From contig SVMC01000007.1 in assembly GCA_015067585.1 (NCBI GenBank), positions 1 to 64,000 of the forward strand: 64,000 nucleotides of DNA. Direction: 5' to 3'. Positions within the stretch are counted from its first letter, which is position 1. Each line of letters starts with the position of its first letter. Both the position numbers and the translations under genes were made by a program. Below the pieces are notes generated by a model, which ran no database searches, was not told the origin of the DNA, and saw only the letters and a program-made list of their open reading frames with translations. Positions 9,323-17,491 of the stretch are shown here, piece after piece. The stretch comes from Oscillospiraceae bacterium (GTDB lineage: Bacteria; Bacillota; Clostridia; Oscillospirales; Oscillospiraceae).

Positions 9323-10141
9323 TCAAACACGAACCGCGAAGGGCAGCAGCAGCATCAGTGCCTCTACCAGAGGGGCCACCACCACCATGCTGTCAAAGCG
9401 GTCAAGAATGCCGCCATGACCGGGCAGCAGATTGCCGTAGTCCTTGAGTCTGACCTGCCGCTTGATGACAGAGAAGACCAGATCGCCCAGAATGGAGCCG
9501 ACGGAACCAAGGGCACCATACAGCAGCGCATAGATGAAGTTTACTTCAAAACGGAAGCCGAAGCGAAGCACAAAGGCATAGATCAGCATTGCTGCCATAG
9601 CGCTGATGATGCCGCCAATGGCACCCTCTATAGTCTTCTTGGGGCTGACAATGGGAGCCAACTTTCTTGTACCGAAGGCACGGCCCACAAAATACGCACC
9701 GGTATCCGCAGAAAAGGCAATAATGCAGGGCACCAGCACCAAAAATCTGCCGTTGTCCATCATAAGTAAGCGAACCATGGCGGTCAGAAGGCCCGGCACA
9801 ACGATTGCCGCAAAAGCAGATACGCACACAGTGGTAAAGGGCAATTCCGCATGGGCATGCACCAATTCCGCAGCCAGCGCAATGAAATACACCGTCAGCA
9901 AGAGCACAGCCAGACCATGGGGACAGGACAGCCAGCTCCAGATGGAAATGGCAACAGCCATCAGCGCGGAATAGATCATAAGACGAAGATGGCGCACCAG
10001 ACCCGTGGCATACAGCAGCTCCCACACCGCAAGGGCGCACATGGCACCAATCAAAATCGCAGTGGCGATGGTGGGAAGGACCAATAAAACGATCAGAAGC
10101 AGAGGCAGAGCCACTGCCGCGGCAATAATTCTGGTTTTCAT
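9323..10141 (-). CDS. cdsA: Phosphatidate cytidylyltransferase
   Basis: CdsA makes CDP-diacylglycerol from phosphatidic acid and CTP, the precursor of anionic phospholipids. The 272 residues are mostly membrane helices. The signature region runs from SADTGAYFVGRAFG (about 143-157) through KLAPIVSPKKTIEGAIGG (about 160-177) to LGDLVFSVIKRQVRLKDYGNLLPGHGGILDRFDS (in pieces, about 210-250), which is the CDS family motif. The start overlaps the uppS stop by 4 bp, indicating translational coupling. Confidence 0.95.
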   Translation of the reverse strand: MKTRIIAAAVALPLLLIVLLVLPTIATAILIGAMCALAVWELLYATGLVRHLRLMIYSALMAVAISIWSWLSCPHGLAVLLLTVYFIALAAELVHAHAELPFTTVCVSAFAAIVVPGLLTAMVRLLMMDNGRFLVLVPCIIAFSADTGAYFVGRAFGTRKLAPIVSPKKTIEGAIGGIISAMAAMLIYAFVLRFGFRFEVNFIYALLYGALGSVGSILGDLVFSVIKRQVRLKDYGNLLPGHGGILDRFDSMVVVAPLVEALMLLLPFAVRV

Positions 10142-10893
10142 TTCTTTACTCCTCCAAATCTGCGGGATCGGCCGTTATACTCCGCAATGGCTTTTTCCAG
10201 ATCCTCCGGGGTGAAGTCCGGCCAGAGGACATCTGTAAATACATATTCACTATAGGCCGACTGCCATAACAGGAAATTTGATGTACGGATCTCGCCGCTG
10301 GGGCGGATGATCAGCTCCGGATCGGGCACACCTGCGCTGTAAAGGCAGGAAGAAAACTGCGCCGCGTCCAAATCTTCGGGGTTGGCTTTTCCCTCCATGC
10401 AGGCTCGGGCAAAGCTGCGGGCAGCCATCAGGATCTCGTCCCGGCCGCCGTAGTTGAGGCAGAAATTCACCTGCACTCCTTCATAGGTCTTGGAGCGTTC
10501 CTGCGCCAGCTCGCATAATTCCCGCAGATCATCGCTCAATCGGGAAAGGTCGCCAAAAAAGACAAAGCGAACCCGGTTTTTATCCATATCCTGCAGCGCT
10601 TCCCGGAGATAATTGCCTAAAAGCCTCATGATGGCGCTGATCTCCTCCTGAGAGCGCTTCCAGTTCTCCGTGGAGAAGGCATAGACGGTGAGGTATTTCA
10701 CTCCAATAGATTTGCAGTAGTTGGCAATGGTGCGGAAGGTCTCCGCCCCCACGGCGTGACCTGCATAGCGGGGCATACCTCGGCGGGTAGCCCAGCGGCC
10801 GTTGCCGTCCATGATGATGGCAATATGCTGCGGAACCGGACGATCCGCAGTTTGCAGCGTCGGTTCCTGCGACTTCTTAGAAAAAATTCCCAT
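10138..10893 (-). CDS. uppS: Isoprenyl transferase (undecaprenyl diphosphate synthase type)
   Basis: A cis-prenyltransferase that builds the C55 lipid carrier for peptidoglycan. At 251 residues it has the substrate-binding IIMDGNGRWA (residues 27-36), FSTENWKRS near 74-82, and the C-terminal DPELIIRPSGEIRTSNFLLWQ, which is the RxSGExRxSNFLxWQ family motif. It is normal in length. It precedes cdsA with a 4 bp overlap, and follows frr after a 125 bp gap containing two hairpins. Confidence 0.96.
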   Translation of the reverse strand: MGIFSKKSQEPTLQTADRPVPQHIAIIMDGNGRWATRRGMPRYAGHAVGAETFRTIANYCKSIGVKYLTVYAFSTENWKRSQEEISAIMRLLGNYLREALQDMDKNRVRFVFFGDLSRLSDDLRELCELAQERSKTYEGVQVNFCLNYGGRDEILMAARSFARACMEGKANPEDLDAAQFSSCLYSAGVPDPELIIRPSGEIRTSNFLLWQSAYSEYVFTDVLWPDFTPEDLEKAIAEYNGRSRRFGGVKK

Positions 10894-11018
10894 AATGTAT
10901 CCTCAACATTTGATTCTATTAAAGCTGTCATAACAAGGGGAACTTCCCTTCCCACTGTTATCACAGCTTTTCGCCCGGGGGAAATAAATTCCTCCGGGCG
11001 ATGATAAAGCCAAAAGCA
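10894..11018 (-). other. Two strong hairpins between frr and uppS
   Basis: Read on the minus strand, a CGCCCGGAGGAA/TTCCCCCGGGCG stem with one mismatch is followed by a long hairpin, AAAGCTGTGATAACA pairing with TGTTATGACAGCTTT, with an inner GGGAA/TTCCC stem. Neither is followed by a U-run, so they are not typical terminators. They lie in the frr-uppS gap of an otherwise tight operon. A processing site or a regulatory leader is possible; I do not recognise a known RNA. Confidence 0.6.
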
Positions 11019-11570
11019 TTAAAGCTCCATCAGTTCCTTTTCTTTCACGGCACAGGCTGCATCGACCTTCTTGATATACTTATCGGTCAGATCCTGCAGA
11101 TCCTTTTCGGCCTTCTTCTGATCGTCTTCGGTGATCTCGCTCTTCTTCTTGAGGGCTTTGATGTAGTCCATGGCATCACGGCGGACATTACGGATGGCGA
11201 CCTTACCATCTTCACCGTACTTCTTCACCTGACGGGTCAGTTCCTTGCGGCGTTCCTCCGTCAGCATGGGGAAGGAAAGGCGGATGATACGGCCATCGTT
11301 CTGGGGATTGATGCCCAGATCGCTGACCTGAATGGCCTTCTCAATGGCCTTGAGGAGACTGCCGTCCCAGGGCTGGATTACCAGCGTGCGGGGATCGGGA
11401 GAAGAAATGGAAGCCACCTGAGCGATGGGTGTCTCACTGCCATAGTATTCCACGCTGATGCGGTCAAGAACACGGGCATTGGCACGGCCGGCACGGACAG
11501 CGCCAAACTCTTCCTGCAGCACTTCCAGAGTGCGCTCCATCTTTCTTGTATAATCCTTGAAATCTACCAT
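11019..11570 (-). CDS. frr: Ribosome recycling factor
   Basis: RRF splits post-termination ribosomes together with EF-G. The 183 residues show the whole family pattern: GAVRAGRANARVLDRISVEYYG (in pieces, about 24-46), QVASISSPDPRTLVIQPWD (56-75), and the long helical end EITEDDQKKAEKDLQDLTDKYIKKVD (in pieces). GAGGAAATTTAA precedes the ATG. The gene follows pyrH by less than one codon, the usual pyrH-frr pairing. Confidence 0.98.
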   Translation of the reverse strand: MVDFKDYTRKMERTLEVLQEEFGAVRAGRANARVLDRISVEYYGSETPIAQVASISSPDPRTLVIQPWDGSLLKAIEKAIQVSDLGINPQNDGRIIRLSFPMLTEERRKELTRQVKKYGEDGKVAIRNVRRDAMDYIKALKKKSEITEDDQKKAEKDLQDLTDKYIKKVDAACAVKEKELMEL

Positions 11571-12293
11571 TTAAATTTCCTCCTTTACGATCGTGCCAAC
11601 CTCTTCACCTTTGATGACACGCAAAATATTTTCGGGGTCCTTCAGTGCGAAGACAACGATCGGCATATGATTGTCCATGGACAGGGAGGTTGCCGTGGTA
11701 TCCATGACCATCAGATGGGCCTTGAGCACATCATCATAGCTGATCTCGTCGTATTTTACCGCGGTTGCATCCTTGGCAGGGTCCGCGGAATATACACCAT
11801 CAATGTTTTTGGCCAGCAGAATGGCGTCAGCGCCGATCTCCACCGCACGCAGGGCAGCGCCGGTATCCGTGGAGAAGAAGGGGTTGCCGGTGCCGCAGCC
11901 GAAGATCACGACACGGCCCTTTTCCAGATGGCGGATGGCCTTGGAGCGGATGTAGGGTTCTGCGATCCGATTCATCTCAATGGCGGTCTGAACCCGGACA
12001 GGCACACCCCGCTGCTCTAAGCTGTCAGCCAGAGCCAGAGAGTTGATGACCGTCGCCAGCATACCCATATGGTCGGCACGGGTGCGCTCCATACGGTCGC
12101 CGCCGTCCTTCAGACCGCGCCAGATATTGCCGCCGCCCACAACGATGCCAACCTGCACACCGATCTCAACGCAGCGCTTGATGACATCGCAAACACTGCC
12201 GATCACATCAAAATCAAGCCCTCTGTGGGCATCGCCCGCCAGAGCCTCGCCGCTGAGCTTTAAAAGGATTCTTTTGTATTTGAGTTCCTGCAT
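11571..12293 (-). CDS. pyrH: UMP kinase
   Basis: PyrH phosphorylates UMP to UDP. In 240 residues it shows [12 protein letters not shown] (7-18), VGGGNIWRG (52-60) and the nucleotide region [19 protein letters not shown] (in pieces, about 132-150), typical of the hexameric bacterial enzyme in the amino-acid-kinase fold. It is the first gene of the co-directional run down to polC, and a strong sigma-A-type promoter lies upstream. Confidence 0.97.
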   Translation of the reverse strand: MQELKYKRILLKLSGEALAGDAHRGLDFDVIGSVCDVIKRCVEIGVQVGIVVGGGNIWRGLKDGGDRMERTRADHMGMLATVINSLALADSLEQRGVPVRVQTAIEMNRIAEPYIRSKAIRHLEKGRVVIFGCGTGNPFFSTDTGAALRAVEIGADAILLAKNIDGVYSADPAKDATAVKYDEISYDDVLKAHLMVMDTTATSLSMDNHMPIVVFALKDPENILRVIKGEEVGTIVKEEI

Positions 12294-12325
12294 CAGTAGA
12301 ACACTCCTTTTCTTGTTTCCCTCCT

Positions 12326-12354
12326 ATTCTATAATAATTATGCCTTTTTGACAA
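12326..12354 (-). promoter_or_regulatory. Promoter of pyrH and the following genes
   Basis: On the minus strand TTGTCA (12354-12349) and TAGAAT (12331-12326) are 17 bp apart, 33 bp upstream of the pyrH start. This is a near-consensus vegetative promoter, likely to drive pyrH-frr and possibly more of the cluster. Confidence 0.7.
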
Positions 12355-12403
12355 CAGGTATTTCCAGCTTTCATAAAAAGTTTTTATTTTTTTCACACAA
12401 TAG

Positions 12404-12448
12404 AAAGGCCATCCCAGTTGATAATCCATAAACAGCTGAGATGGCTTT
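12404..12448 (-). terminator. Terminator of the DUF4041 gene
   Basis: On the minus strand AAAGCCATCTCAG pairs with CTGGGATGGCCTTT around an 18-base loop, followed by TTTCT. It lies 36 bp past the stop of the gene at 12485-13795. Confidence 0.65.
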
Positions 12449-12484
12449 TGCTTTGTTCTATAAGCTGCTATAACAAGACAGCAA

Positions 12485-13795
12485 CTATTTTTTTCGCATT
12501 AACTCAGATTGACGATATTGTTCTGCAAGGGGGATGTCTACAAAATCGACCGTCTGATCAAAGTTCTGCTTTACAACAGCTTTTATTTCATCAAGTGATA
12601 CTCTAAAGAATTCTCTGCGAGTATTTACCATATTCAACTTTCTGTCTTCAAACGCTTTATGTAATTCCGCTTCAAGTGCCGGCGCATTGTCCGAGAAAAT
12701 AAGTGCATGAACATCGAAGTCAAACGGAACCGAGGCATCACCCAATTCATCGATGCGATCCATCGGCTCTAAGCGTCGGGTCATACCAATTTTATACACG
12801 CCTTCGCCAAATGCACCTACATTGGAGATAATATAGACATAACCGGCCTTTTGATTCGCTTCGCGATAATCAATTTGTTGAATAGACTTGTCTAAATCTA
12901 ATAGCTGATTTTCAAGTTCCTTCTTTTTCTCTTCCAAAGCTGCTACTTCATCGGCAGAAGCATTTGAAAGTTGCTGAATAACTTTTTTGAGCGCATTTGC
13001 ATAATGTTTTTGCTCTTTTTCAACTTTCTTTCTTGCTTCCGCAATTTCCTTTTCCAGCTTTGCTCGTTCACGTTCTTCAGCACGCAGCTGTTTTAATGCC
13101 TCTTTTTCTTTTTGTTTCTCTACTTGGTATTCATATGCAAGGTACAATTCCTTAATTTTAAGATCTCTATAGATACCGGTAATCGCTATTCCGCAAACAG
13201 CACCAAGCTTGGAAATTGCGCTGTAAGATGCTTCGATTCGTTTAACAGCATTCTCAACATTGTTAAATTTAACATGATCAACTACATCATCACATTCACA
13301 ATTAAAAGCACGAATCAGAAGTTTCTGCATATCGTGGATCATCTTTGCGCCTTTTTGTCTGTCGCCATTAACAGTCCAATCATCACGACCAGTTGCAGCC
13401 TGACCTGCCTTAACACATTCTTTTTGCTGTGTACGAACCTTTGAAAGTTCTTCTTTGTACTCAGAAGAGTTAGCAAATGCAAAATGCGGCTTATATAGAC
13501 CAAAAGACTGCATCAGCACTTCTTCATTGGTTTCTACCAACTGCATTTTTGCTTGAGCAATTTGCTTATTAAGTAAAGATAATTCTTGGCGAGCTTTTTC
13601 CGTCTGTTGATCCAGAGCGATTTGTGTACTTGTAAGCTGCTGTTGTAACCTTGAAACCTCTGTACGTTGATCAGTAAGCTGTCTCTGCAAACGAATACTG
13701 TCCTGCATTTCCGGAGTAAGCATAGCCTCTAACTGCATAATCCGGGCTTTCAACTGTGCATTTTCTTTTCCTTTAAACATATCTCCCAACGCCAT
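12485..13795 (-). CDS. DUF4041 coiled-coil protein with GIY-YIG-like (T5orf172) domain
   Basis: A 436-residue protein with three parts. Residues 1-90 are a coiled coil rich in Q, L and E. The middle (about 95-320) is a DUF4041-like region that returns to a long charged coiled coil. Residues 325-425 are a T5orf172/MUG113-type domain: AGYVYIISNVGAFGEGVYKIGMTRR, quoted in part, gives the YVYII and YKIGMTR cores of the GIY-YIG superfamily, and ELHKAF and RREFFRV follow. Such proteins are often phage- or defence-associated, but no phage genes flank it. It has its own promoter and terminator. Nuclease activity is not shown. Confidence 0.8.
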   Translation of the reverse strand: MALGDMFKGKENAQLKARIMQLEAMLTPEMQDSIRLQRQLTDQRTEVSRLQQQLTSTQIALDQQTEKARQELSLLNKQIAQAKMQLVETNEEVLMQSFGLYKPHFAFANSSEYKEELSKVRTQQKECVKAGQAATGRDDWTVNGDRQKGAKMIHDMQKLLIRAFNCECDDVVDHVKFNNVENAVKRIEASYSAISKLGAVCGIAITGIYRDLKIKELYLAYEYQVEKQKEKEALKQLRAEERERAKLEKEIAEARKKVEKEQKHYANALKKVIQQLSNASADEVAALEEKKKELENQLLDLDKSIQQIDYREANQKAGYVYIISNVGAFGEGVYKIGMTRRLEPMDRIDELGDASVPFDFDVHALIFSDNAPALEAELHKAFEDRKLNMVNTRREFFRVSLDEIKAVVKQNFDQTVDFVDIPLAEQYRQSELMRKK

Positions 13796-13829
13796 ATTGC
13801 CTGCATCCTCCTAATTTTTCTTTAATTTA

Positions 13830-13858
13830 AGGATACTGTCTTTGAATTTTTTTGTCAA
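13830..13858 (-). promoter_or_regulatory. Promoter of the DUF4041 gene
   Basis: On the minus strand TTGACA (13858-13853) and TATCCT (13835-13830) are separated by 17 bp, with the ribosome binding site AGGAGG and the ATG downstream. Confidence 0.7.
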
Positions 13859-13889
13859 GTAAAAGTACGAAAGACACCTCGAATGATTT

Positions 13890-13968
13890 GATGCTTCGCA
13901 TCATGAATTGGAGCAACGCTCCATGATTTCTCGCTTTTCTCCATGATTTGAATTGCCGTTGGCAATTC
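13890..13968. repeat. Second array of short hairpins with CATGATTT linkers
   Basis: GATGC-TTC-GCATC (13890-13902), TGGAGC-AAC-GCTCCA (13909-13923) and GAATTGCC-GTT-GGCAATTC (about 13950-13968) are perfect palindromes with three-base loops, joined by ATGAATT or CATGATTT linkers. The layout matches the array at 1-77. It fills the gap between the acetyltransferase stop codon and the DUF4041 promoter. Confidence 0.65.
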
Positions 13969-13969
13969 A

Positions 13970-14593
13970 TTATTTCAATCTATCGATTTCCCTTTGCAGA
14001 TTTTCTAAGAATCTTCCCGCGTGGGCGCCGTCCATTTGGGTGTGGTGAAACTGGAAGGAGATGGGAAGCTCATAGCGGAACAGCTTTTTTCTATATCTGC
14101 CCCAAATCATGAAAGGGTTGTTGAAAATGCCGCTGTTCATGCCCACAGCACCGTCGATTTCCGTATCCACAATGGCAGAGGTACCAATGACCATGCTGTT
14201 GTCGGACAAATCCCTGTCTTGGCAGGTCTGTGCCACCTGTGCGGTATCGTTCAAATACTGCTGATTAAAGCTTTCCAAGTCTTCGTCATACAGAAGATCG
14301 CAGGAACTGACCTCCCCTTCCCGATTCTTCACGATGGTATTGACCGCAATGGTATCATACTGCATCAGCTGATCGCCAACGGGAAGAATGTAAAACTCCT
14401 TTACCCCGACAGCCGCCTTGCCGATGCAATAATCCATAAGCATATTGAACTTCATCTCTCTTCGCTTGCTGACCCGGATGAGATTTGTCACATTCAGGGT
14501 CTTAAAAAATGTCACCATCGGATTTGGCGCTTTCATCCAAAGCTCATATGCACTTGCCCTTGAGGTGTCCTTGGGATCGATTGCTCTTGCCAT
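13970..14593 (-). CDS. Chloramphenicol acetyltransferase-like O-acetyltransferase
   Basis: The fold family is the trimeric CatA type. FHHTQMDGAHAGRFLENLQ near the C-terminus gives the HHxxxDG catalytic motif, with the first or second His as general base. I start at the ATG at 14591-14593 (207 residues, MARAIDPKD) because GGTGG precedes it and a TATAAT box lies only about 9 bases before the upstream in-frame ATG at 14626. Many proteins of this family in gut Firmicutes have unknown substrates, so drug resistance should not be assumed. It stands alone between two unrelated units. Confidence 0.8.
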   Translation of the reverse strand: MARAIDPKDTSRASAYELWMKAPNPMVTFFKTLNVTNLIRVSKRREMKFNMLMDYCIGKAAVGVKEFYILPVGDQLMQYDTIAVNTIVKNREGEVSSCDLLYDEDLESFNQQYLNDTAQVAQTCQDRDLSDNSMVIGTSAIVDTEIDGAVGMNSGIFNNPFMIWGRYRKKLFRYELPISFQFHHTQMDGAHAGRFLENLQREIDRLK

Positions 14594-14652
14594 GGTTTCC
14601 ACCATCCTTTTCCATTGATTGCGCATTTTTTACAATTATATCATAAAATTCC

Positions 14653-14684
14653 AAAAATGACAGGAGCAAATGCCCCTGTCATTT
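14653..14684 (-). terminator. Terminator after the XRE regulator gene
   Basis: On the minus strand AAATGACAGG...CCTGTCATTT forms a stem with an inner GCA/TGC pairing, followed by TTGG with a preceding T-run. It closely resembles the terminators at 24800 and 29991 (shared GACAGGAGCAAA). Confidence 0.75.
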
Positions 14685-14696
14685 CATATATCATCT

Positions 14697-15314
14697 TCAA
14701 TGCTCTGCCTTGCATTGCCGAAAAAGCAGTATTCCTTTGATGAGCAGCAGCAAGAAGGCCAACGTGACCGCGTAGGTCTCCCCTGCCAATGCCAGATAAA
14801 TAACCAAAACGACGCTCATTACCATGGAAACGAGCGTTACAGTTTTTTGATCTTTGCCTGCGCGTAACTGCGTCAGCGAAATTTTCACCGCGCCGATCAA
14901 GACAAGGGCAAGGAACAGCGCCCAATAGACCGTCCGATTCAGTATGGTCGTTTCTGTATACGAAAACAGATTCACCGAATATACATAGCCGTCCACTGTC
15001 CAGGGATAGAGAGGCAATACGATGAGCAAAAAGGAAAACAGATCTGTCATTCCAAACATCAGATCACAAATATTGCGAATATTGGACTTGTTTTCCTTTT
15101 CCGCGATGGAGATCAGCTTCTCACCCGACAAAAGATCATCGATCGTCACCGAGAAATACTTTGAGATCTCCTTCAGGGAGTCAATGCTTGGATATCCTCT
15201 GCCAGATTCCCATTTGGACACGGCGGTTCTGGAAACATACAGTGCCACCGCCAATTCCTCCTGGGTTAACCCGCGGCTTTTTCGCAATTCCTGAAGTTTT
15301 TCGCCAAATTCCAC
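14697..15314 (-). CDS. XRE-family regulator with membrane-spanning C-terminus
   Basis: The N-terminal HTH (LRKSRGLTQEELAVALYVSRTAVSKWESGRG, quoted in pieces, residues about 10-40) is a classic XRE/Cro domain. From about residue 85 the protein is hydrophobic with about four membrane segments, so it looks like a membrane-anchored regulator. I choose GTG at 15312-15314 because GGGAGG lies 7 bases before it; a TTG two codons upstream is too close. The gene is translationally coupled to the PAP2 phosphatase gene before it (3 bp apart), which suggests the pair responds to an envelope or lipid signal. Confidence 0.8.
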   Translation of the reverse strand: MEFGEKLQELRKSRGLTQEELAVALYVSRTAVSKWESGRGYPSIDSLKEISKYFSVTIDDLLSGEKLISIAEKENKSNIRNICDLMFGMTDLFSFLLIVLPLYPWTVDGYVYSVNLFSYTETTILNRTVYWALFLALVLIGAVKISLTQLRAGKDQKTVTLVSMVMSVVLVIYLALAGETYAVTLAFLLLLIKGILLFRQCKAEH

Positions 15315-15316
15315 CG

Positions 15317-15973
15317 TCAAACCTCCCTGATCCGCAAAACAACACCTTTGTAGATAAAGAACAAACCCATACTCAGAAAAACAGAACCCACAATATCCGT
15401 CAGCCAGTGAACTCCGGACACTAATCTTTCTATCACCATGAATAACGAAAACAGGCTGGTCAAAACGGAAATGACTTTTTTCATTCCCGGATGCTTCAAT
15501 CTGCGCTCAGATTGAAACACAAGGGTCGGCATCACACTCAGCACAAGCAATGTGGTGGAGGACGGATAGGAAGCCTCCAAACGACCTTCGATGAAGATCG
15601 GTCTGTAGTTGATGGGGATCATCTCAAAGAGAAGATAGCACAAAATCACGACCACATAGTAAAGGCCCAAAAGAAGGATATCAGGATCGACTTTCATCAG
15701 ACTTTTTCTCCTGACCAGCTGCGTTAAACCAAGCAAGCCAAACAGAAAACACACAAACACCGGAACCAATCCCAGCCAATCTGTGATATAATAAGCCGTC
15801 ATATGTACGCCGGTAAAACCATGAAACCAGCCATTCAAAGACGCAAAGCCAATGTCCTTCCCCGTCTCCCCTGCCGTTCTCACATCCACCGTCAGGATCA
15901 ATACCGTCCAGAGGGCAAACAGCACAAGCAGAGATAATCCAATAAGAAGCGTTCTTTTTCCTCTTTCCTTCAT
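15317..15973 (-). CDS. PAP2-family membrane phosphatase
   Basis: A 218-residue protein with about six membrane segments. YRPIFIEGRLEASYPSSTTLL (in pieces, about 122-143) corresponds to motif 2, with SYPSSTT in place of the usual PSGH, and RLVSGVHWLTDIVGS near 185-199 is motif 3 with the catalytic His and Asp. Such enzymes dephosphorylate lipid phosphates or undecaprenyl diphosphate. The changed motif 2 makes activity less certain. The next gene is an XRE membrane regulator. Confidence 0.78.
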   Translation of the reverse strand: MKERGKRTLLIGLSLLVLFALWTVLILTVDVRTAGETGKDIGFASLNGWFHGFTGVHMTAYYITDWLGLVPVFVCFLFGLLGLTQLVRRKSLMKVDPDILLLGLYYVVVILCYLLFEMIPINYRPIFIEGRLEASYPSSTTLLVLSVMPTLVFQSERRLKHPGMKKVISVLTSLFSLFMVIERLVSGVHWLTDIVGSVFLSMGLFFIYKGVVLRIREV

Positions 15974-16125
15974 TTTTCCAAGTCCTTTCTCGTTTATCTG
16001 CCAATGGCAGTTTTAAACTATCAAAAGACATGAAAAAAGGAAAGAATCAAGCCGTCACATGGGTGACACGATTCGTATCATCAAAAATTAGTGCAACCGG
16101 CATTTATGATGTTGCTGATTTGTCA

Positions 16126-16431
16126 TTATTTCAGCAGCCACTGATAATCCTGCCTGCAATCCACGATCCAATCCACAAAAACCGTATCGTCCCTGATTTG
16201 GTACAGGATCAGATAACAGTTCTCCACATAGAGCTTATGGTATTTGTTGGCCGGGATATAGCTCTCCTGAAAGAATGGATAACGCTGCGGCATATCCTGC
16301 AGGGAACGCATTGCCTCGATCAGGCGGTTTTTCAGTTTGACCGCAGCAGGTTTATTGACCTGCGCCAAAAAACGGATGTGCATACCAAGCATTTCTTTCG
16401 CTCTGTCAGAGACAATGACATGATATTTCAT
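16126..16431 (-). CDS. RelE/ParE-superfamily toxin
   Basis: The 101 residues have the RelE/ParE fold pattern: YHVIVSDRAKEML at the start, LQDMPQRYPFF in the middle, then KYHKLYVENCYLILYQIRDDTVFVDWIVDCRQDY. The antitoxin gene lies 3 bp upstream on the same strand. Whether the target is gyrase (ParE) or mRNA (RelE) cannot be decided from the sequence. GAGGG precedes the ATG. Confidence 0.85.
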   Translation of the reverse strand: MKYHVIVSDRAKEMLGMHIRFLAQVNKPAAVKLKNRLIEAMRSLQDMPQRYPFFQESYIPANKYHKLYVENCYLILYQIRDDTVFVDWIVDCRQDYQWLLK

Positions 16432-16434
16432 ACA

Positions 16435-16701
16435 TTATCCCTCTTTCAGCACAATATCCAGATAGCTTTCCAGCTCATCAATGCTGCAGCCCCGGCGGCC
16501 CATTGCCCGGTCTTCCTCTACCGCAAGAAGATTTTCCCGCAGCTGGAGCATTCTCTCTCTTCGGGTGAAGCTTTCAATGTCCATGACCACCAAATCACCT
16601 TCGCCATTTTTTGTCAAATAGACCGGAGTTTGCGTCTTGCGGCAAAGCTCCGCGATTTCATTGTAATTCTGCCGAATGGCAGCAGAGGGACGGATGTTCA
16701 T
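16435..16701 (-). CDS. Phd/YefM-type antitoxin
   Basis: An 88-residue protein starting MNIRPSAAIRQNYNEIAEL, with PVYLTKNGEGDLVVMDIESF as the Phd/YefM DNA-binding core, and an acidic helical C-terminus (SIDELESYLDIVLKEG) that would bind the toxin. The start at 16701 has AGGAGG seven bases upstream; an in-frame TTG further out is less likely. A consensus promoter lies just upstream, and in this family the antitoxin normally represses it. Confidence 0.87.
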   Translation of the reverse strand: MNIRPSAAIRQNYNEIAELCRKTQTPVYLTKNGEGDLVVMDIESFTRRERMLQLRENLLAVEEDRAMGRRGCSIDELESYLDIVLKEG

Positions 16702-16733
16702 AGCAGATCCTCCTGTAGTCAAATTCTATCATT

Positions 16734-16762
16734 ATTATAACCAAATTCAGCAACCTCGTCAA
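16734..16762 (-). promoter_or_regulatory. Promoter of the toxin-antitoxin operon
   Basis: On the minus strand TTGACG (16762-16757) and TATAAT (16739-16734) are exactly 17 bp apart, 32 bp before the antitoxin ATG. This strong core promoter is expected to be autoregulated. Confidence 0.8.
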
Positions 16763-16776
16763 TGTAAAAAAACTGC

Positions 16777-16803
16777 AAAAGGAACGGCACACAGGCCGTT
16801 CCC
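16777..16803 (-). terminator. Terminator of the NAD(P)H oxidoreductase gene
   Basis: On the minus strand GGGAACGGCC...GCCGTTCC is followed by TTTTGC. The stem is nearly identical to the terminator of the adenine deaminase gene at 17454-17481. Confidence 0.8.
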
Positions 16804-16826
16804 AACAATTGTTTCGTAATATGCAC

Positions 16827-17387
16827 TTAGTCTACATCACGGGGAATCCCTCTTTTAGCCTCCTCCATAATCGCATCCACATCTGCGCCCCAGATGTTAA
16901 GACCTTCTGCTTTCACAAGGCGAACATCAAAGATTCCGTAAAAGCTTTGTGCAAGGGCTTTCACATAGTCAAAGCCGAAATTATGAATGATGGGGCCGCC
17001 GGCTGTGGTCACATAGATCAGGCGCTTCGCCTTGCAAAGGCCCTGAGGAATGCCGTCTGCACTGTATTGGAAGGTGATGCCGGTTACGGTAATCTCCTCC
17101 AGATAAGCTCTCACTTTGGCAGGAAACATCAGATCCCAGTAGGGTGCCGCGATCACGATGGTGTCTGCCCGGGCAAACTGATTTGCCCAACGGAACATGG
17201 GATGGGAGTATTCGCCCTTTCTGAGAAGCTCGTCCCGCTGCCGCAGAGTTTCCTCGTTCAGGCCCTCCGGGCCATCGGGATAAAGCTTGACCTCCTGCAC
17301 CTGCCCTGCTTCCTTCGATAATACAGCTTTTGCTAATTCAAGGGTACGGGACTCCGCCCGAACACAGCCATTGATAAATAATACCAT
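16827..17387 (-). CDS. Flavodoxin-fold NAD(P)H-dependent oxidoreductase (azoreductase-like)
   Basis: The 186-residue protein has the flavodoxin-like pattern of FMN-dependent NADH-azoreductases: VLFINGCVRAESRTLELAKA at the N-terminus for the phosphate loop, TIVIAAPYWDLMFPAKVRAYLEE (in pieces, about 76-98) for the flavin site, and TTAGGP near 127. These enzymes reduce quinones or azo and nitro compounds. It is a single-gene unit between terminators. Confidence 0.82.
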   Translation of the reverse strand: MVLFINGCVRAESRTLELAKAVLSKEAGQVQEVKLYPDGPEGLNEETLRQRDELLRKGEYSHPMFRWANQFARADTIVIAAPYWDLMFPAKVRAYLEEITVTGITFQYSADGIPQGLCKAKRLIYVTTAGGPIIHNFGFDYVKALAQSFYGIFDVRLVKAEGLNIWGADVDAIMEEAKRGIPRDVD

Positions 17388-17453
17388 CTTTGTCCTCTCA
17401 AGTAATACAGTATTCTATTGCTATCATATCACAAAACAATGAAAACGCAAGAT

Positions 17454-17481
17454 AAAAGGGAACGGCACAACGGCCGTTCCC
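17454..17481 (-). terminator. Terminator of adenine deaminase gene
   Basis: On the minus strand GGGAACGGC...GCCGTTCCC is followed by TTTTATC, directly after the ade stop codon. Confidence 0.8.
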
Positions 17482-17491
17482 AATATTTCAC

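Noticed and set aside
13970..14593. Chloramphenicol resistance gene
   Set aside because: The CatA fold and HHxxxDG are present, but sequence alone does not show chloramphenicol as substrate, so no resistance is claimed.
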